Shown here in pieces: positions 42,426-55,820 of a stretch of DNA of 64,000 nucleotides. The DNA comes from Mycobacterium marseillense (GTDB taxonomy: Bacteria > Actinomycetota > Actinomycetes > Mycobacteriales > Mycobacteriaceae). The position numbers and the translations under genes are program-made. The DNA lies in NCBI RefSeq assembly GCF_010731675.1, contig NZ_AP022584.1, positions 1,426,001 through 1,490,000 of the forward strand, written 5' to 3'. Every line of letters begins with the position of its first letter. Position 1 is the stretch's first letter. A model generated the notes under the pieces. It ran no database searches. It was not told the DNA's origin and saw only the letters and a list, made by a program, of their open reading frames with translations.

Positions 42426-43169
42426 TTACCCTCCGACCGCGGCCAGCGCCTGCGGCAGCGTGAATCGCCCGGCGTAGAGGGCCTTGCCGACGATGGCTCC
42501 CTCGACGCCGCGGCCGGTGAGGGTGGCGATAGCGCGCAGGTCGTCCAGGCTGGACACCCCGCCCGACGCGATCACCGGGACCTCGGTGCGGTCGGCGACG
42601 GCCCCTAGCAGGTCCAGGTTGGGGCCGCCCAGCGTGCCGTCCTTGGTGACGTCGGTGACCACGAACCGCGAACACCCTTCGCTGTCAAGGCGTTCCAGCA
42701 CCTCCCACAGGTCGCCGCCGTCGGTTTCCCAGCCACGCCCCCGCAGCCGGTGCGTGCCGGCCGGATGGGTTTGGTCGATCTGGACGTCGAGTCCGACGGC
42801 GACCTTGTCACCGTGCTCGCCGATCGCCCGCGCGCACCACTCCGGGTTCTCCAAGGCCGCCGTGCCCAGGTTCACCCGGGCGCAGCCGGTGGCCAGGGCC
42901 GCTGCCAGCGAATCGTCGTCGCGGATCCCGCCGGACAGTTCCACCTGCACGTCGAGCTTGCCGACCACCTCGGCGAGCAGTTCGCGGTTGGACCCGCGTC
43001 CGAACGCCGCGTCCAGATCGACCAGATGGATCCATTCGGCGCCGTCGCGTTGCCAGGCCAGCGCGGCGTCCAGCGCCGAGCCGTACTCGGTTTCACTGCC
43101 CGCCTTGCCCTGCACCAGGCGCACGGCACGGCCGTCGACCACGTCGACCGCGGGCAACAAGATCAACAC
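42426..43169 (-). CDS. hisA: PriA, bifunctional HisA/TrpF isomerase
   Basis: 247 residues, a TIM barrel. In actinobacteria this enzyme isomerises both ProFAR (histidine) and phosphoribosyl anthranilate (tryptophan). Catalytic Asp in [18 protein letters not shown] and Asp in [16 protein letters not shown] are present; phosphate sites [10 protein letters not shown] and [13 protein letters not shown] 43169 follows GGAGAAAG, so the longer upstream reading is rejected. It lies 82 bp after hisH. Confidence 0.96.
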   Translation of the reverse strand: MLILLPAVDVVDGRAVRLVQGKAGSETEYGSALDAALAWQRDGAEWIHLVDLDAAFGRGSNRELLAEVVGKLDVQVELSGGIRDDDSLAAALATGCARVNLGTAALENPEWCARAIGEHGDKVAVGLDVQIDQTHPAGTHRLRGRGWETDGGDLWEVLERLDSEGCSRFVVTDVTKDGTLGGPNLDLLGAVADRTEVPVIASGGVSSLDDLRAIATLTGRGVEGAIVGKALYAGRFTLPQALAAVGG

Positions 43170-43251
43170 ACTTTCTCCTTTGCGCCGAGACTGCAACCAG
43201 CCACGGGTCTGCTCGGCATTTGCGTCGTGGAATACGGTTTCGCGCGGCCGG

Positions 43252-43868
43252 TCACAATCCGTGGACCCAATTGCTCAACACGGCCGCGCCGGCGTCTCCG
43301 CTTTTCTCCGGGTGAAACTGGGTGGCCGACAACGGACCTTCCTCGACCGCAGCCAAGAACGGCCCTTCGTGGGTGGCCCAGGTCAGCACCGCCTCGGGCG
43401 ACCCCTCCCACTGTTGCGCGGCGTAGGAGTGCACGAAGTAGAACCGGGTCTCGGCGTCGAGCCCCTTGAACAGGACGCTGCCGGGCCCGGAAGTCACGAC
43501 GTTCCAGCCCATGTGCGGGATCACCGGCGCCTGCAGCCGCGTCACGTATCCCGGCCACTGCCCGCATCCTTCGGTTTCCACGCTGAATTCGACGCCGCGG
43601 GCGAACAGGATCTGCATCCCGACGCACACGCCCAGCACCGGGCGCCCGGCGGCGACCCGATCGGCGATGATGCGGTCCCCGTTGATCCTGCGCAGCCCCG
43701 TCATGCACGCCTCGTAGGCGCCGACGCCGGGCACCACCAGGCCGTCGGCCGCGCCCGCGGCGCCGGCGTCGGCGGTCACCTCGACCGACGCACCGACCCG
43801 TTCCAGCGCGCGCTGAGCCGACCGCAGGTTGCCCGAGCCGTAATCAAGGACAACGACCGATTTCTTTG

Positions 43869-43872
<4 letters not shown>
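43252..43872 (-). CDS. hisH: Imidazole glycerol phosphate synthase, glutaminase subunit
   Basis: 206 residues, class I glutamine amidotransferase. Triad: Cys in [11 protein letters not shown], His and Glu in [12 protein letters not shown]. It feeds ammonia to HisF. GTG 43872 overlaps the hisB stop by four bases. Confidence 0.97.
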
Positions 43873-46974
<3,102 letters not shown>

Positions 46975-47071
46975 TGTCCCAGAGGAACTCAAATCAATAT
47001 CCCACCGGTAGTGTGCCGGTACAGAGGCCATACCCCGCGCTGAAAACAAGAGCCGACCCAGGGAGGCGCCA

Positions 47072-47485
47072 ATGTCCGCCAAGGATCACCCGAACAATGC
47101 TCCGGGCGTCCCCATGGTCTTCCCGCCCTGGCTCGAGCGGTTTCAGATCAAGTACTTCAACCCGGCGGTCAAGCCGATCGCCCGCTTTCTGCCGGGGACG
47201 GCGACGATCAAGCATCGCGGCCGCACCTCCGGCAAGCAGTACGAGACCATCATCACGCCGTACCGCAAGGGCAACGTGCTGGCGATCGTGCTGGGTCACG
47301 GCAAGACGAACTGGGTGAAGAACGTGCTGGCCGCCGGCGAGGCCGACGTGGAATTCAGCCGCAACCGGACGGTGCACCTGATCAACCCGCGGATCCTGCC
47401 CGCGGGCTCGGACGGGGACGGGCTGCCTGCGATGGCGCGCATGCAGCTGCGCCGGATCGGCGTTTTCGTCGCCGACATCGCCTGA
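47072..47485 (+). CDS. Deazaflavin (F420)-dependent nitroreductase-family protein (Rv1598c homologue)
   Basis: 137 residues, split-barrel fold of the DDN/AclJ family. Typical elements: [26 protein letters not shown], with the SGK and preceding basic residues that contact the F420 tail, [19 protein letters not shown], and INPRIL. Likely a reductase of small quinone-like or nitro substrates using F420H2; substrate unknown. ATG 47072 follows AGGGAGG. Confidence 0.9.
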   Translation: MSAKDHPNNAPGVPMVFPPWLERFQIKYFNPAVKPIARFLPGTATIKHRGRTSGKQYETIITPYRKGNVLAIVLGHGKTNWVKNVLAAGEADVEFSRNRTVHLINPRILPAGSDGDGLPAMARMQLRRIGVFVADIA

Positions 47486-47500
47486 ACTCCGGTCGCGCGG

Positions 47501-47660
47501 GCGTTGAGTGTGAGCCGGCGGTGTTGAGTGTGCGCTGGCGGCGTTGAGTGTGCGCTGGCGGCGTTGAGTGTGCGCTGGCGGCGTTGAGTGTGAGCCCAGG
47601 GCGGCGACACGCCGAGAAGTGCCGCCCAGGATTCACACTCCATGCCCAGGATTCACACCC
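47501..47660. repeat. Array of 20-bp TTGAGTGTGA repeats with inverted copies, convergent junction
   Basis: Five head-to-tail 20-bp units begin at 47501, 47521, 47541, 47561 and 47581; units 3 and 4 are identical (GCGTTGAGTGTGCGCTGGCG). After 24 bp come two inverted 20-bp units (GCCCAGGATTCACAC at 47623 and 47643). GAGTGTGA and GGGCGGC of unit five pair with GCCGCCC and TCACACTC downstream, giving a long interrupted hairpin between the stops at 47485 (+) and 47690 (-). Same repeat type as at 17284-17390. May act as a two-way terminator. Confidence 0.8.
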
Positions 47661-47689
47661 GATGGTGGTGGCTCACCCGCGGCAATCGC

Positions 47690-48541
47690 CTACATATCCA
47701 GGCCGATGTCGAGCACCCGCACCGAATGCGTCAGCGCCCCGACGGCCAGATAGTCCACGCCGGTCGCGGCGTAGGCGGCGGCGTTCTCCAAGCTGAGGCC
47801 GCCGGAGGACTCGAGCAGGACGGCGGGTGCGCGCGCGTCGCGGCGTTGCACCGCCATCTGTGTCTGCCACACCGGAAAGTTGTCCAGCAAAATCAGTTCG
47901 GGCTTTTCGGGCAGCACCTCGTCGAGCTGCTCGAGGGAATCCACTTCCACCTCGCACGGCAGATCCGGCGCCGCATCGCGCACCGCGCGCAGCGCGTCGA
48001 CCACCGAACCCGCGGCCACCACGTGGTTGTCCTTGATCAGCGCGGCATCGCCGAGCCCGAGGCGGTGGTTGACGCCCCCGCCGACGCGCACCGCGTACTT
48101 CTGCAGCACCCGCAGGCCGGGCAGGGTCTTGCGGGTATCGCGCACCTTGGCCTTGGTGCCATGCACGGCGGCCACCCAGTGCGCCGTCGTGGTGGCGATC
48201 CCCGACAGATGGCAGATCAGGTTCAGCATGGTCCGCTCGGCGGTCAACAGCCCGCGGGTTTCTGCCCGCACGGTCAGCACGGGCTCGCCCGCCTGCAAGT
48301 GGGCGCCGTCCTCCACGCGGTCGACGACCTCGTAGCCGCGCGCGCCGAGCACCTCGTCGAGCACCAGCAGCGCGATGTCGATGCCGGCGATCACGCCGGG
48401 TTCCCGGGGCACCATGGACGCGGTGGCCACCGCCTCGGCGGGCACCGTCGCCAGCGTGGTGATGTCGGGTCCGTAGCGCAGGTCCTCGACCAGGCCGCGC
48501 TTGATGGTTCCCCGCGCGGCGGCGAGTTCGCAGTCCGACAT
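47690..48541 (-). CDS. nadC: Nicotinate-nucleotide pyrophosphorylase (quinolinate PRTase)
   Basis: 283 residues from ATG 48541; GTG 48544 and 48550 are close alternatives. It joins quinolinate and PRPP to nicotinate mononucleotide. Signatures: LLTAERTMLNLICHLSGIAT, KVRDTRKTLPGLRVLQKYAVRVGGGVNHRLGLGDAALIKDNH (substrate-binding Arg, His, Lys) and LESSGGLSLENA. Third gene of nadABC, starting at the nadB stop. Confidence 0.97.
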   Translation of the reverse strand: MSDCELAAARGTIKRGLVEDLRYGPDITTLATVPAEAVATASMVPREPGVIAGIDIALLVLDEVLGARGYEVVDRVEDGAHLQAGEPVLTVRAETRGLLTAERTMLNLICHLSGIATTTAHWVAAVHGTKAKVRDTRKTLPGLRVLQKYAVRVGGGVNHRLGLGDAALIKDNHVVAAGSVVDALRAVRDAAPDLPCEVEVDSLEQLDEVLPEKPELILLDNFPVWQTQMAVQRRDARAPAVLLESSGGLSLENAAAYAATGVDYLAVGALTHSVRVLDIGLDM

Positions 48542-48546
48542 CACGG

Positions 48547-50127
48547 TCACACCACCGCCGCCAGTGCCTCCACCAGCACCGAGTCCTGGTCGTCGGCCAG
48601 CCGCAGCACGTTGCTGCGGGCCTGCTCGGTCACGGCTTGCGGGTGCTCCTCGCGGTGGTGGCAGCCCCGGCTTTCCGTGCGGGCCAGGGCCGCCGCCGTG
48701 ACCGCGCGGGCGGCCACGGCCAGCGCGACGTCCTCGAAATCGCGGCGTCCCCCGACGGTGCGCGCCTTGGCCTGCGAGAGCGTGGTGGACAGCCTGGTCA
48801 GCCCGGCGGCGTCGCGCACCACCGAGGCGTCGCGGCCCATCGCGCGCTGCAGCTCGGCGCGCTCGGGCGCGGTGTGCACGACCGGCTCGGGCGCGACCGC
48901 GCGCACCGGCCCGGTCGCCGCGGCGTGCGCGGCCGCCGCCTTGCCGGCCCGGCCGCCCACCACCAATCCCTCCAGGAGGCTGTTGGACGCCAACCGGTTG
49001 GCGCCGTGCAGCCCGGTGCGCGCCACCTCGCCGGCGGCGAACAGCCCGGGCAGCTCGGTCTGGCCGCAGACGTCGGTGACGATGCCCCCGCAGCTGTAAT
49101 GCGCCCCGGGCACAACGGGAATGGGCTCGCGGACGGGGTCGACGCCGGCGGCCCGGCAGGCGGCGGTGACCGTCGGGAACCGGTTCGCGAAGTCCGCGAT
49201 GTGGCGCGCGTCGAGGAAGACGCACGGGTCCCCAACGGCCTTCATCCGCGCGTCGATGGCCGCCGCGACGACATCGCGCGGAGCCAGGTCGCCCATCGGA
49301 TGAACACCAGCCGTCACCGAATCGCCTTGCCGGTCAATCAGTCTCGCGCCTTCGCCGCGGATGGCCTCGGTCACCAGCGGACGCCGGCCACCGGCGGCCC
49401 CGGGCGCGAAGAGCATCGTGGGGTGGAACTGGATGAACTCGAGATCGCTGACCGCGACGCCGGCCCACAGGCCCAGCGCGATGCCGTCACCGGTGGATCC
49501 CTCCGGGTTGGTGGTCGCGCCGTACAGGTGCCCGAGGCCGCCGCTGGCGATGATCACCGAGGGCGCGCTGATGATGCCGTAGCCCTGTGGGTTGCCCACC
49601 AGGACGCCGGTCACGGCCGCCCCGTCGTGCAGCACTCGCAGGGCCACGTACCCGGTGCGGATGTCCAGCGTGCGGGCGGCGTGGTCGAGCGCGCGCTGCA
49701 CCTCGGCGCCGGTGGCGTCGCCCCCGGCGTGCACGATGCGCCGCCGCGAGTGCCCGCCCTCGCGCGTGAGCGCCCACCGGCCCGGGGCGGACTCGTCGAA
49801 TCGCGCTCCGTCACCGACCAATTCGGAGACGGCCGCGTACCCGTCGGCGACGATCGAGTAGACCGCCTGGGGATCGCACAGGCCCGCCCCGGCGACCACG
49901 GTGTCGGCGACGTGGGCCTCGACCGAGTCGTCGTTGTCGGGCAGGACGACCGCGATACCGCCCTGCGCGTAGTGGGTCGCCGTCGCGCCGCGCGCCTGAT
50001 CCGCCTTGCTCAGGACGACGACGCGGCGGCCGGCGCGGTGGGCGGCCAGCGCGGCAGCCAAACCCGCGACGCCGGTGCCGATCACGACGACGTCGGCGCT
50101 GTGAGTCCACTGGGGACGGGCGATCAT
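48547..50127 (-). CDS. nadB: L-aspartate oxidase
   Basis: 526 residues, flavoprotein giving iminoaspartate to NadA. FAD site [33 protein letters not shown] and [15 protein letters not shown] carry substrate-binding residues; the Arg in [19 protein letters not shown] and [16 protein letters not shown] are conserved. ATG 50127 overlaps the nadA stop by four bases. The longer open frame upstream is a shadow of nadA. Confidence 0.97.
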   Translation of the reverse strand: MIARPQWTHSADVVVIGTGVAGLAAALAAHRAGRRVVVLSKADQARGATATHYAQGGIAVVLPDNDDSVEAHVADTVVAGAGLCDPQAVYSIVADGYAAVSELVGDGARFDESAPGRWALTREGGHSRRRIVHAGGDATGAEVQRALDHAARTLDIRTGYVALRVLHDGAAVTGVLVGNPQGYGIISAPSVIIASGGLGHLYGATTNPEGSTGDGIALGLWAGVAVSDLEFIQFHPTMLFAPGAAGGRRPLVTEAIRGEGARLIDRQGDSVTAGVHPMGDLAPRDVVAAAIDARMKAVGDPCVFLDARHIADFANRFPTVTAACRAAGVDPVREPIPVVPGAHYSCGGIVTDVCGQTELPGLFAAGEVARTGLHGANRLASNSLLEGLVVGGRAGKAAAAHAAATGPVRAVAPEPVVHTAPERAELQRAMGRDASVVRDAAGLTRLSTTLSQAKARTVGGRRDFEDVALAVAARAVTAAALARTESRGCHHREEHPQAVTEQARSNVLRLADDQDSVLVEALAAVV

Positions 50128-51173
50128 TCGCCACCGCCCGGCTGCCCGATCTCGATCATGCGCTGCACGCTGCGGCGGCCGGCGGCCGCGATCTCGGGGT
50201 CGACGTCGACTTCGTCGGCGCCCTCGACCAGGCAGCGCAGCAGGGCCGCCGGGGTGATCATCTTCATGAACTTGCAGGAGGCACGGTCGTTGACCGCGCG
50301 GAAGTCGACCTGCGGCGCGGCCCGCCGCAGCTGATACAGCATGCCGACCTCGGTGGCGACCAACACCTTCCGCGCATTGGTCTGGGTCGCGGCATCGAGC
50401 ATGCCCCCGGTGGACAAGATCTTCACCCGGTCCGGGGGGAAGGCGCCTTCGCCGGCGAGGTACAAAGCCGAAGTGGCACAACCGCATTCGGGGTGCACGA
50501 AGAGCTCGGCGTCGGGATTCGCGCGGGCCTGGTCGCCGAGTTCGTCGCCGTTGATGCCCGCGTGCACGTGGCATTCGCCGGCCCACACGTGCAGGTTCTC
50601 GCGGCCGGTGACCCGGCGCACGTGGGCACCGAGGAATTGATCCGGGCAGAACAGGACCTCGCGGTCGGGGTCGATGGACTCGACGACCTCGACGGCATTG
50701 GAGGACGTGCAGCAGATGTCGGTGAGCGCCTTGACCGCCGCGGTGGTGTTGACGTAGGAGACGACGACCGCCCCGGGGTGTTCGTCCTTCCAGGCGCGCA
50801 GCTCGTCGGCGGTGATGGAGTCGGCCAGCGAGCAGCCGGCGCGCTGGTCCGGGATCAGCACCGTCTTGTCGGGGCTGAGCATCTTGGCCGTCTCGGCCAT
50901 GAAGTGCACACCGCAGAACACGATGGTGTCCTCGGGTGCCTCAGCGGCGATCCGCGACAGCGCCAGCGAGTCGCCCACGTGGTCGGCCACGTCCTGGATC
51001 TCGGGCAGCTGGTAGTTGTGCGCGAGCACGGTGGCGCCGCGCAACTTCGCCAGCCGGCGAATCTCCGCGGCCCACTGCGCATCAGCGGCCACGCCGGCGT
51101 AGCCGGTGGGCGAATTCGTGATGTCGGCAACCATGTCTTCGGCGAGCGTGTCCATGCGATTGATCACCGTCAT
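50124..51173 (-). CDS. nadA: Quinolinate synthase
   Basis: 349 residues, a 4Fe-4S enzyme condensing iminoaspartate and dihydroxyacetone phosphate. Three cluster cysteines are placed in [14 protein letters not shown] or [18 protein letters not shown] and related positions, with [19 protein letters not shown] at the N-terminus. ATG 51173 follows AAAGGAGCC. Its promoter probably lies in the palindrome at 51196-51218 shared with nrtR, giving control by NAD status. Confidence 0.96.
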   Translation of the reverse strand: MTVINRMDTLAEDMVADITNSPTGYAGVAADAQWAAEIRRLAKLRGATVLAHNYQLPEIQDVADHVGDSLALSRIAAEAPEDTIVFCGVHFMAETAKMLSPDKTVLIPDQRAGCSLADSITADELRAWKDEHPGAVVVSYVNTTAAVKALTDICCTSSNAVEVVESIDPDREVLFCPDQFLGAHVRRVTGRENLHVWAGECHVHAGINGDELGDQARANPDAELFVHPECGCATSALYLAGEGAFPPDRVKILSTGGMLDAATQTNARKVLVATEVGMLYQLRRAAPQVDFRAVNDRASCKFMKMITPAALLRCLVEGADEVDVDPEIAAAGRRSVQRMIEIGQPGGGE

Positions 51174-51195
51174 GGGGGCTCCTTTCAGCCAGGAG

Positions 51196-51218
51196 GTTTT
51201 CGACTTATAATCGAAAAC
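51196..51218. promoter_or_regulatory. NrtR operator and overlapping divergent -10 elements (nadA / nrtR)
   Basis: Perfect 8-bp arms GTTTTCGA and TCGAAAAC flank CTTATAA. TATAAT at 51206-51211 reads as a -10 for nrtR with the ATG at 51219, so that transcript would be leaderless or nearly so; on the other strand TTATAA gives a -10 for nadA, with about 30 nt of leader. The site thus covers both promoters, and a bound NrtR would close nad synthesis and its own gene. Confidence 0.8.
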
Positions 51219-51944
51219 ATGGCCCATCGTAGCACCGCCCACGAAGTGCTCGCGGTCGTGTTCCAGGTTCGCGACGTCACCGACGAGGTTGCCAAGGGGC
51301 GCCCAACGGCGAAACCGCAGCTGAACGTGCTGTTATGGCAGCGCGCCAAGGACCCACAACGCGGCGCGTGGTCGCTGCCGGGCGGGCAGGTCCGCAACGA
51401 CGAGGACATGATCACCTCGGTCCGCCGCCAGCTCGCCGAGAAGGTCGACCTCAAGGAGTTGGCACATCTGGAACAGCTGGCGGTGTTCTCCGACCCGCAC
51501 CGGGTGCCGGGCGCCAGGGTGATCGCGTCCACCTTCCTGGGCCTGGTGCCCTCCCCCGCCAGCCCCGAGCTGCCGTCGGACACCCGCTGGCACCCGGTGA
51601 ACCGCCTGCCGCCGATGGCCTTCGACCACGGACCGATGGTGGACAACGCCCGCACCCGGCTGAATGCCAAACTGTCCTACACCAACATCGGGTTCGCCTT
51701 GGCGCCAAGGGAATTCGCGCTCTCCACGCTGCGCGACATCTACGGAGCCGCGCTGGGATATCAGGTCGATGCCACGAACCTGCAGCGGGTGCTGGCACGG
51801 CGCGGCGTCATCACCGCCACCGGCACCATCGCGCAATCCGGGCGCAGCGGCGGACGTCCGGCCGCGCTGTACCGGTTCACCGACGCCGCGTTGCGGGTCA
51901 CCGACGAATTCGCCGCGCTCAGGCCACCCGGGCTCCCCGGCTAG
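51219..51944 (+). CDS. nrtR: NrtR-family Nudix-related transcriptional regulator of NAD synthesis (Rv1593c homologue)
   Basis: 241 residues. The N-terminal Nudix domain has a broken Nudix box: [23 protein letters not shown] keeps G-x5-E but has RQ for RE, EK for EE and D for the final G, so hydrolysis is unlikely and it probably only senses ADP-ribose or related NAD metabolites. The C-terminal winged helix (about 150-235) has [33 protein letters not shown] and [14 protein letters not shown]. It is divergent from nadABC, sharing the palindrome just before its ATG. AGGAGG at 51191 is too far (about 22 nt) to be its ribosome site. Confidence 0.93.
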   Translation: MAHRSTAHEVLAVVFQVRDVTDEVAKGRPTAKPQLNVLLWQRAKDPQRGAWSLPGGQVRNDEDMITSVRRQLAEKVDLKELAHLEQLAVFSDPHRVPGARVIASTFLGLVPSPASPELPSDTRWHPVNRLPPMAFDHGPMVDNARTRLNAKLSYTNIGFALAPREFALSTLRDIYGAALGYQVDATNLQRVLARRGVITATGTIAQSGRSGGRPAALYRFTDAALRVTDEFAALRPPGLPG

Positions 51945-52106
51945 GCTTAGCCACACGCGTCGTTCGGGCGACGCGCCCTGCGGTGGGCACCCGTGACGTG
52001 TCTGACCTGCCCGCGGTGACGAGAAGTCGCTCACAGCGCGGCGTTGACGTTTTGGTTACCTGTCGTTCGTACGCGACAATGCCGGGTGGCCACGAAGGGA
52101 GCCTCA

Positions 52107-53447
52107 ATGGCTGAGCTCGGCAACCTGGCAGGCACGCAGGGCGCGGAATGGATCGCCCGGCCGCCGCACGAGGAACTGCAACGCAAAGTGCGTCCCCTGC
52201 TGCCCTCGGACGACCCGTTCTATCAGCCGCCATTGGGTTTCCAGCACGCCGAGCCCGGGACCGTGCTGCGCTCGCGCGACGTCGAGCTGGCCTTCCTCGG
52301 TCTGATCCCGCAACCCATCAAAGCCGTCCAGCTCCTCTACCGGACCATGGACATGAACGGCGAGCCCGAGGCGACCGCGACGACCGTGATTGTCCCGGCC
52401 GACCTCCCCCCGGGGCGCCCCTGCCCGGTGCTGTCGTACCAGTGCGCGATCGACGCCGTGTCGTCGCGCTGCTTCCCGTCCTATGCGCTGCGGCGCCGGG
52501 CGAAGGCGCTCGGGGCGATCGGCCAGTTCGAGCTCTTCCTGATCGCCGCCGCCGTCGCCGAGGGCTGGGCCGTCTCGGTGCCCGACCACGAGGGCCTGCG
52601 CGGCCTGTGGGGGGCGCCGTATGAGCCCGGCTATCGCGTCCTGGACGGCATCCGGGCCGCGCTGGGTTCGGAGCGCCTGGGTCTGTCCAAGTCGGCACCG
52701 ATCGGGCTGTGGGGATACTCCGGGGGCGGCCTGGCCAGCGCATGGGCGGCCGAAGTGTGCGCCGAGTACGCGCCTGAGCTCGACATCGTGGGGGCGGTGC
52801 TCGGCTCGCCCGTCGGCGACCTGGGCAATACGTTCCGCCGGCTCAACGGCAGCTTCCTGTCGGGCTTGCCCGCGCTGGTGGTGGCCGCGCTCGCGCACAT
52901 CTACCCCGACCTGGACCGGGTCATCCGGGAGCACACCAACGAGGAGGGGCGCGCCCTGCTCGACTCGCTGGAGAAGATGACCACCGTGGGGGCTGTCGTC
53001 CGCATGGCCGGCAAGAACATGGGCGACTACCTCGACGAGCCCCTCGAGAAGATCCTGTCCACGCCGGAAGTCTCGTACGTCTTCGACCACATCAAGCTGG
53101 GCGCCGCGGTGCCGACGCCGCCGGTGTTGATCGTGCAGGCCGTGCACGACTACCTGATCGACGTCCACGACATCGACCTGCTCGCCCACGCCTATTCGGC
53201 GGGCGGCGCGCGGGTCACCTACCACCGCGACGCGTTCAACGAACACATGATGCTGCACCCGCTGTCGGCGCCGATGACCTTGCGCTGGCTGACGGATCGC
53301 TTCGAGGGGCGCCCGCTGACCGAGCACCTGGTGCGCACCACCTGGCCGACGATGTTCAACCCGATGACCTACGTCGGGATGGCCCGGCTGGCCAAGATCG
53401 CGGCCAAGGTGATCACGGGCCGCAGGATTCGCCGCCGTCCGCTATGA
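52107..53447 (+). CDS. Secretory-lipase-family alpha/beta hydrolase (Rv1592c homologue)
   Basis: 446 residues, the same as Rv1592c. PF03583-type lipase; nucleophile Ser205 in [14 protein letters not shown], with Asp likely in [13 protein letters not shown] and His in FNEHMMLH. No clear N-terminal signal peptide: it opens [18 protein letters not shown] 52107 follows AAGGGAGCC. It would cleave lipid esters. The end overlaps the convergent DUF2567 gene by six bases. Confidence 0.92.
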   Translation: MAELGNLAGTQGAEWIARPPHEELQRKVRPLLPSDDPFYQPPLGFQHAEPGTVLRSRDVELAFLGLIPQPIKAVQLLYRTMDMNGEPEATATTVIVPADLPPGRPCPVLSYQCAIDAVSSRCFPSYALRRRAKALGAIGQFELFLIAAAVAEGWAVSVPDHEGLRGLWGAPYEPGYRVLDGIRAALGSERLGLSKSAPIGLWGYSGGGLASAWAAEVCAEYAPELDIVGAVLGSPVGDLGNTFRRLNGSFLSGLPALVVAALAHIYPDLDRVIREHTNEEGRALLDSLEKMTTVGAVVRMAGKNMGDYLDEPLEKILSTPEVSYVFDHIKLGAAVPTPPVLIVQAVHDYLIDVHDIDLLAHAYSAGGARVTYHRDAFNEHMMLHPLSAPMTLRWLTDRFEGRPLTEHLVRTTWPTMFNPMTYVGMARLAKIAAKVITGRRIRRRPL

Positions 53448-54080
53448 CACCGTCGCTTCCGCCGCGCCGCCCCCTCGCATCGGCAGCGCATCGGAAGGCT
53501 TAGGCGCGGGCGGAAGCGCGCCCAGGTCGTCACGGGCGTCCGCGGCCACCCGCACGGCATACACCAGGGCGGCGACGCCGACCGGCCACAACAGGCTGAC
53601 CGCAATCTGCAGCGGACGGTCGGAGAAGAACACCGGCGGCGCCTGAGTGACGTACGCGACGGACGGGCTTTTGCTCAGCGGCACCGCATCGAAGTCCAAG
53701 GCGCCGTAGCCGAGCCGCACCAGCCCGGCCCCGACCGCGACGGCGGCCGCGGCGGCGGTCACCATGCCGACCGATAGGGCGACGACCATTCCCGGTCCGC
53801 GGTGCTGTTGCCACTGCCACGCCCACACCGACGCGACCACCGCCAGCACGGTCAGCAGGCCCAGCATCAGGGCGGGCGCGACGAAGAAGTGCTCGGACTC
53901 GTTGCCCAGATAGTCATGGACCCGCTCGCCCGAGCGGGTGAGCGCCACCACGGCCCGGATCGGCGGCGCGATCCACGCCCACACCGCGCCGATCAGCAGG
54001 CCCGTCAGCGCCGAGGCCGCGGCGACGAGCACGAGCGCGCGCACCCGTTCCCGGGCGTCCGACTGGGTCTGCTCGCTCAC
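53442..54080 (-). CDS. DUF2567 membrane protein (Rv1591 homologue)
   Basis: 212 residues with four helices. The N-terminal helix [26 protein letters not shown] and the following [32 protein letters not shown] segment are typical of this mycobacterial family. C-terminal Ala/Pro-rich tail. No function known. Start ATG 54080 overlaps the bsaP stop, so it is probably cotranscribed with bioB and bsaP. Confidence 0.85.
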   Translation of the reverse strand: MSEQTQSDARERVRALVLVAAASALTGLLIGAVWAWIAPPIRAVVALTRSGERVHDYLGNESEHFFVAPALMLGLLTVLAVVASVWAWQWQQHRGPGMVVALSVGMVTAAAAAVAVGAGLVRLGYGALDFDAVPLSKSPSVAYVTQAPPVFFSDRPLQIAVSLLWPVGVAALVYAVRVAADARDDLGALPPAPKPSDALPMRGGGAAEATVS

Positions 54081-54304
54081 CGTTGTGCCTCCAGGTCGGC
54101 GGAGTCGACCTCACCGTGGCGCGAACAACGCGCCCGCCACCCGTCGGGACGGACCTGCACCACCATCCGGCGGCCGCACGCCGCGCAGAACCGGGGCGGC
54201 TCAAGACCCAACTGAGCCGCTGTCGGCACGGCGGTGCCCCCTAATTCCCCGGTGTAGACGTTGTAGACGCCGGCGCTGACCGCAGCACCCAGATCGCCAA
54301 CCAC
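54077..54304 (-). CDS. bsaP: Biotin synthase auxiliary protein BsaP (Rv1590 homologue)
   Basis: 75 residues. Cysteines in [28 protein letters not shown] give a likely metal or Fe-S binding site; the N-terminal half has [11 protein letters not shown] and LGLEPPRFC. In mycobacteria a small protein at this position has been reported as an auxiliary factor needed by BioB, thought to help rebuild its sacrificed cluster. It lies 30 bp after bioB, and overlaps the DUF2567 gene. Confidence 0.88.
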   Translation of the reverse strand: MVGDLGAAVSAGVYNVYTGELGGTAVPTAAQLGLEPPRFCAACGRRMVVQVRPDGWRARCSRHGEVDSADLEAQR

Positions 54305-54334
54305 AAGTGTCCAACCTAGCCGCGGCGAATCGGG

Positions 54335-55372
54335 TTACAAACTGGCGTTGAGGCCCTTGAGGGGCATCTGCAGATCGCCGAGCAATTCCAGGTCGGATTC
54401 GGCCGGACGGCCCAGCGTGGTCAGGTAGTTGCCGACGATCACGGCGTTGATGCCGCCCAGCATGCCCTTCTTGGCGCCGAGGTCGCCCAGCGTGATCTCG
54501 CGGCCGCCGGCGAAGCGCAACATGACGCGCGGCAGCGCCAGCCGGAACGCGGCGACGGACTTCAGCGCCTCGCTGGCCGGCAGCACTTCCAGGTCGCCGA
54601 ACGGCGTGCCCGGTCGCGGGTTGAAGAAGTTCAGCGGGACCTCGTCGGGTCCGAGTTCGGCGAGTTCAGCGGCGAATTCGGCGCGCTGCTCGAGCGTCTC
54701 CCCCATGCCGAGGATGCCACCGCAGCACACCTCCATGCCGGCGTCGCGCACCATCGACAGCGTCTCCCAGCGCTCCTCCCAGGAGTGCGTGGTCACGACG
54801 TTGGTGAAGTACGAGCGTGCGGTCTCGAGGTTGTGGTTGTAGCGGTGCACCCCCATGGCCGCGAGCTGCTCCACCTGCTCGGGCGTCAGCATCCCCAGCG
54901 AGCAGGCGATGTTGATCTCGACCTCGTTGCGGATCGCCTCGATGCCGGCGGCGACCTGGGACATCAACCGCTCGTCGGGCCCGCGGACCGCGGCGACGAT
55001 GCAGAACTCGGTGGCACCGGACTTGGCCGTCTGCTTGGCCGCCTCGACCAGGCTGGGGATGTCGAGCCGCGCGCTGCGCACCGGCGATTCGAACAGGCCG
55101 GACTGGGCGCAGAAGTGACAGTCTTCGGGGCAGCCGCCGGTCTTGAGGCTGATGATGCCCTCGACCTCGACCTCGGGGCCGCACCAGCGCATCCGCACCT
55201 CGTGGGCCAGCGCCAGCAGGTCGTCGAGCCGGTCGTCGGGCAGCTGCAGCACCCGCAGGACCTGGTCGCGGCTCAAGCCCTGGCCACCTTCCAGCACCTG
55301 CTGCCGGGCCACCGCCAGGATGTCCTCGTCGTTGCCGGTTTCGGCCGTCGGTCGGGTTGCCGCTTGCGTCAC
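54335..55372 (-). CDS. bioB: Biotin synthase
   Basis: 345 residues from GTG 55372, which follows AAGGGAG with good spacing; longer upstream readings are not supported. Radical SAM enzyme inserting sulfur into dethiobiotin. The CxxxCxxC cluster motif is [14 protein letters not shown]; auxiliary-cluster residues lie in [24 protein letters not shown] and [10 protein letters not shown]. Followed by its auxiliary gene bsaP. Other bio genes are not in the window. Confidence 0.97.
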   Translation of the reverse strand: MTQAATRPTAETGNDEDILAVARQQVLEGGQGLSRDQVLRVLQLPDDRLDDLLALAHEVRMRWCGPEVEVEGIISLKTGGCPEDCHFCAQSGLFESPVRSARLDIPSLVEAAKQTAKSGATEFCIVAAVRGPDERLMSQVAAGIEAIRNEVEINIACSLGMLTPEQVEQLAAMGVHRYNHNLETARSYFTNVVTTHSWEERWETLSMVRDAGMEVCCGGILGMGETLEQRAEFAAELAELGPDEVPLNFFNPRPGTPFGDLEVLPASEALKSVAAFRLALPRVMLRFAGGREITLGDLGAKKGMLGGINAVIVGNYLTTLGRPAESDLELLGDLQMPLKGLNASL

Positions 55373-55506
55373 CAGGTACTCCCTTGCCTCTTTCTCGTGT
55401 CCGCGCATGGGGACACATCTGCCCCGTGGCGGTGGCAGCCTGAATGAAAAGGTGTTCAAAGTAGGGTAACGGCCGAAGAACTCCGCCGACCCCTGGGTAT
55501 ACGACC

Positions 55507-55707
55507 ATGGTGACCCCGCACGTCGAATACCTGGCACACCACTACCTGCTGTTGGCGTTGCCGGCATTCCTGCCTGCGGTGATCGTCGTCGCCGTGATCC
55601 TGTACATCGCGCTGCGCGACCGCCGGGAGGGCCGCGACGCCGCGGGCGCCGCGAAGCCCACCACCGAGGCTGCGAAACCCGACACGCCCGATCAAGAGCG
55701 TGATTGA
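55507..55707 (+). CDS. Small single-pass membrane protein, unknown
   Basis: 66 residues: a short N-terminus ([12 protein letters not shown]), one helix ([24 protein letters not shown]), then a charged tail ([30 protein letters not shown]). The positive-inside rule places the tail in the cytoplasm. No ribosome site is obvious. No family recognised. It is divergent from bioB and leads into the membrane-protein module. Confidence 0.6.
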   Translation: MVTPHVEYLAHHYLLLALPAFLPAVIVVAVILYIALRDRREGRDAAGAAKPTTEAAKPDTPDQERD

Positions 55708-55820
55708 CGGGCACCGGATCGGGGCATTAAACAATCAGTCACGAACCTACTTGACAGTAATAAGCGGTTGACTTCAATCGGATCCTCCGGGGCGGCCCGG
55801 CGCGATTGGGAGGCACGACG

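Noticed and set aside
47501..47600. Possible CRISPR array
   Set aside because: Units are contiguous 20-bp repeats with no unique spacers, and there are no cas genes.
55440..55470. Possible BioQ or BirA operator upstream of bioB (TGAA ... TTCA)
   Set aside because: Only 4-bp arms around ten unmatched bases; too weak to call.
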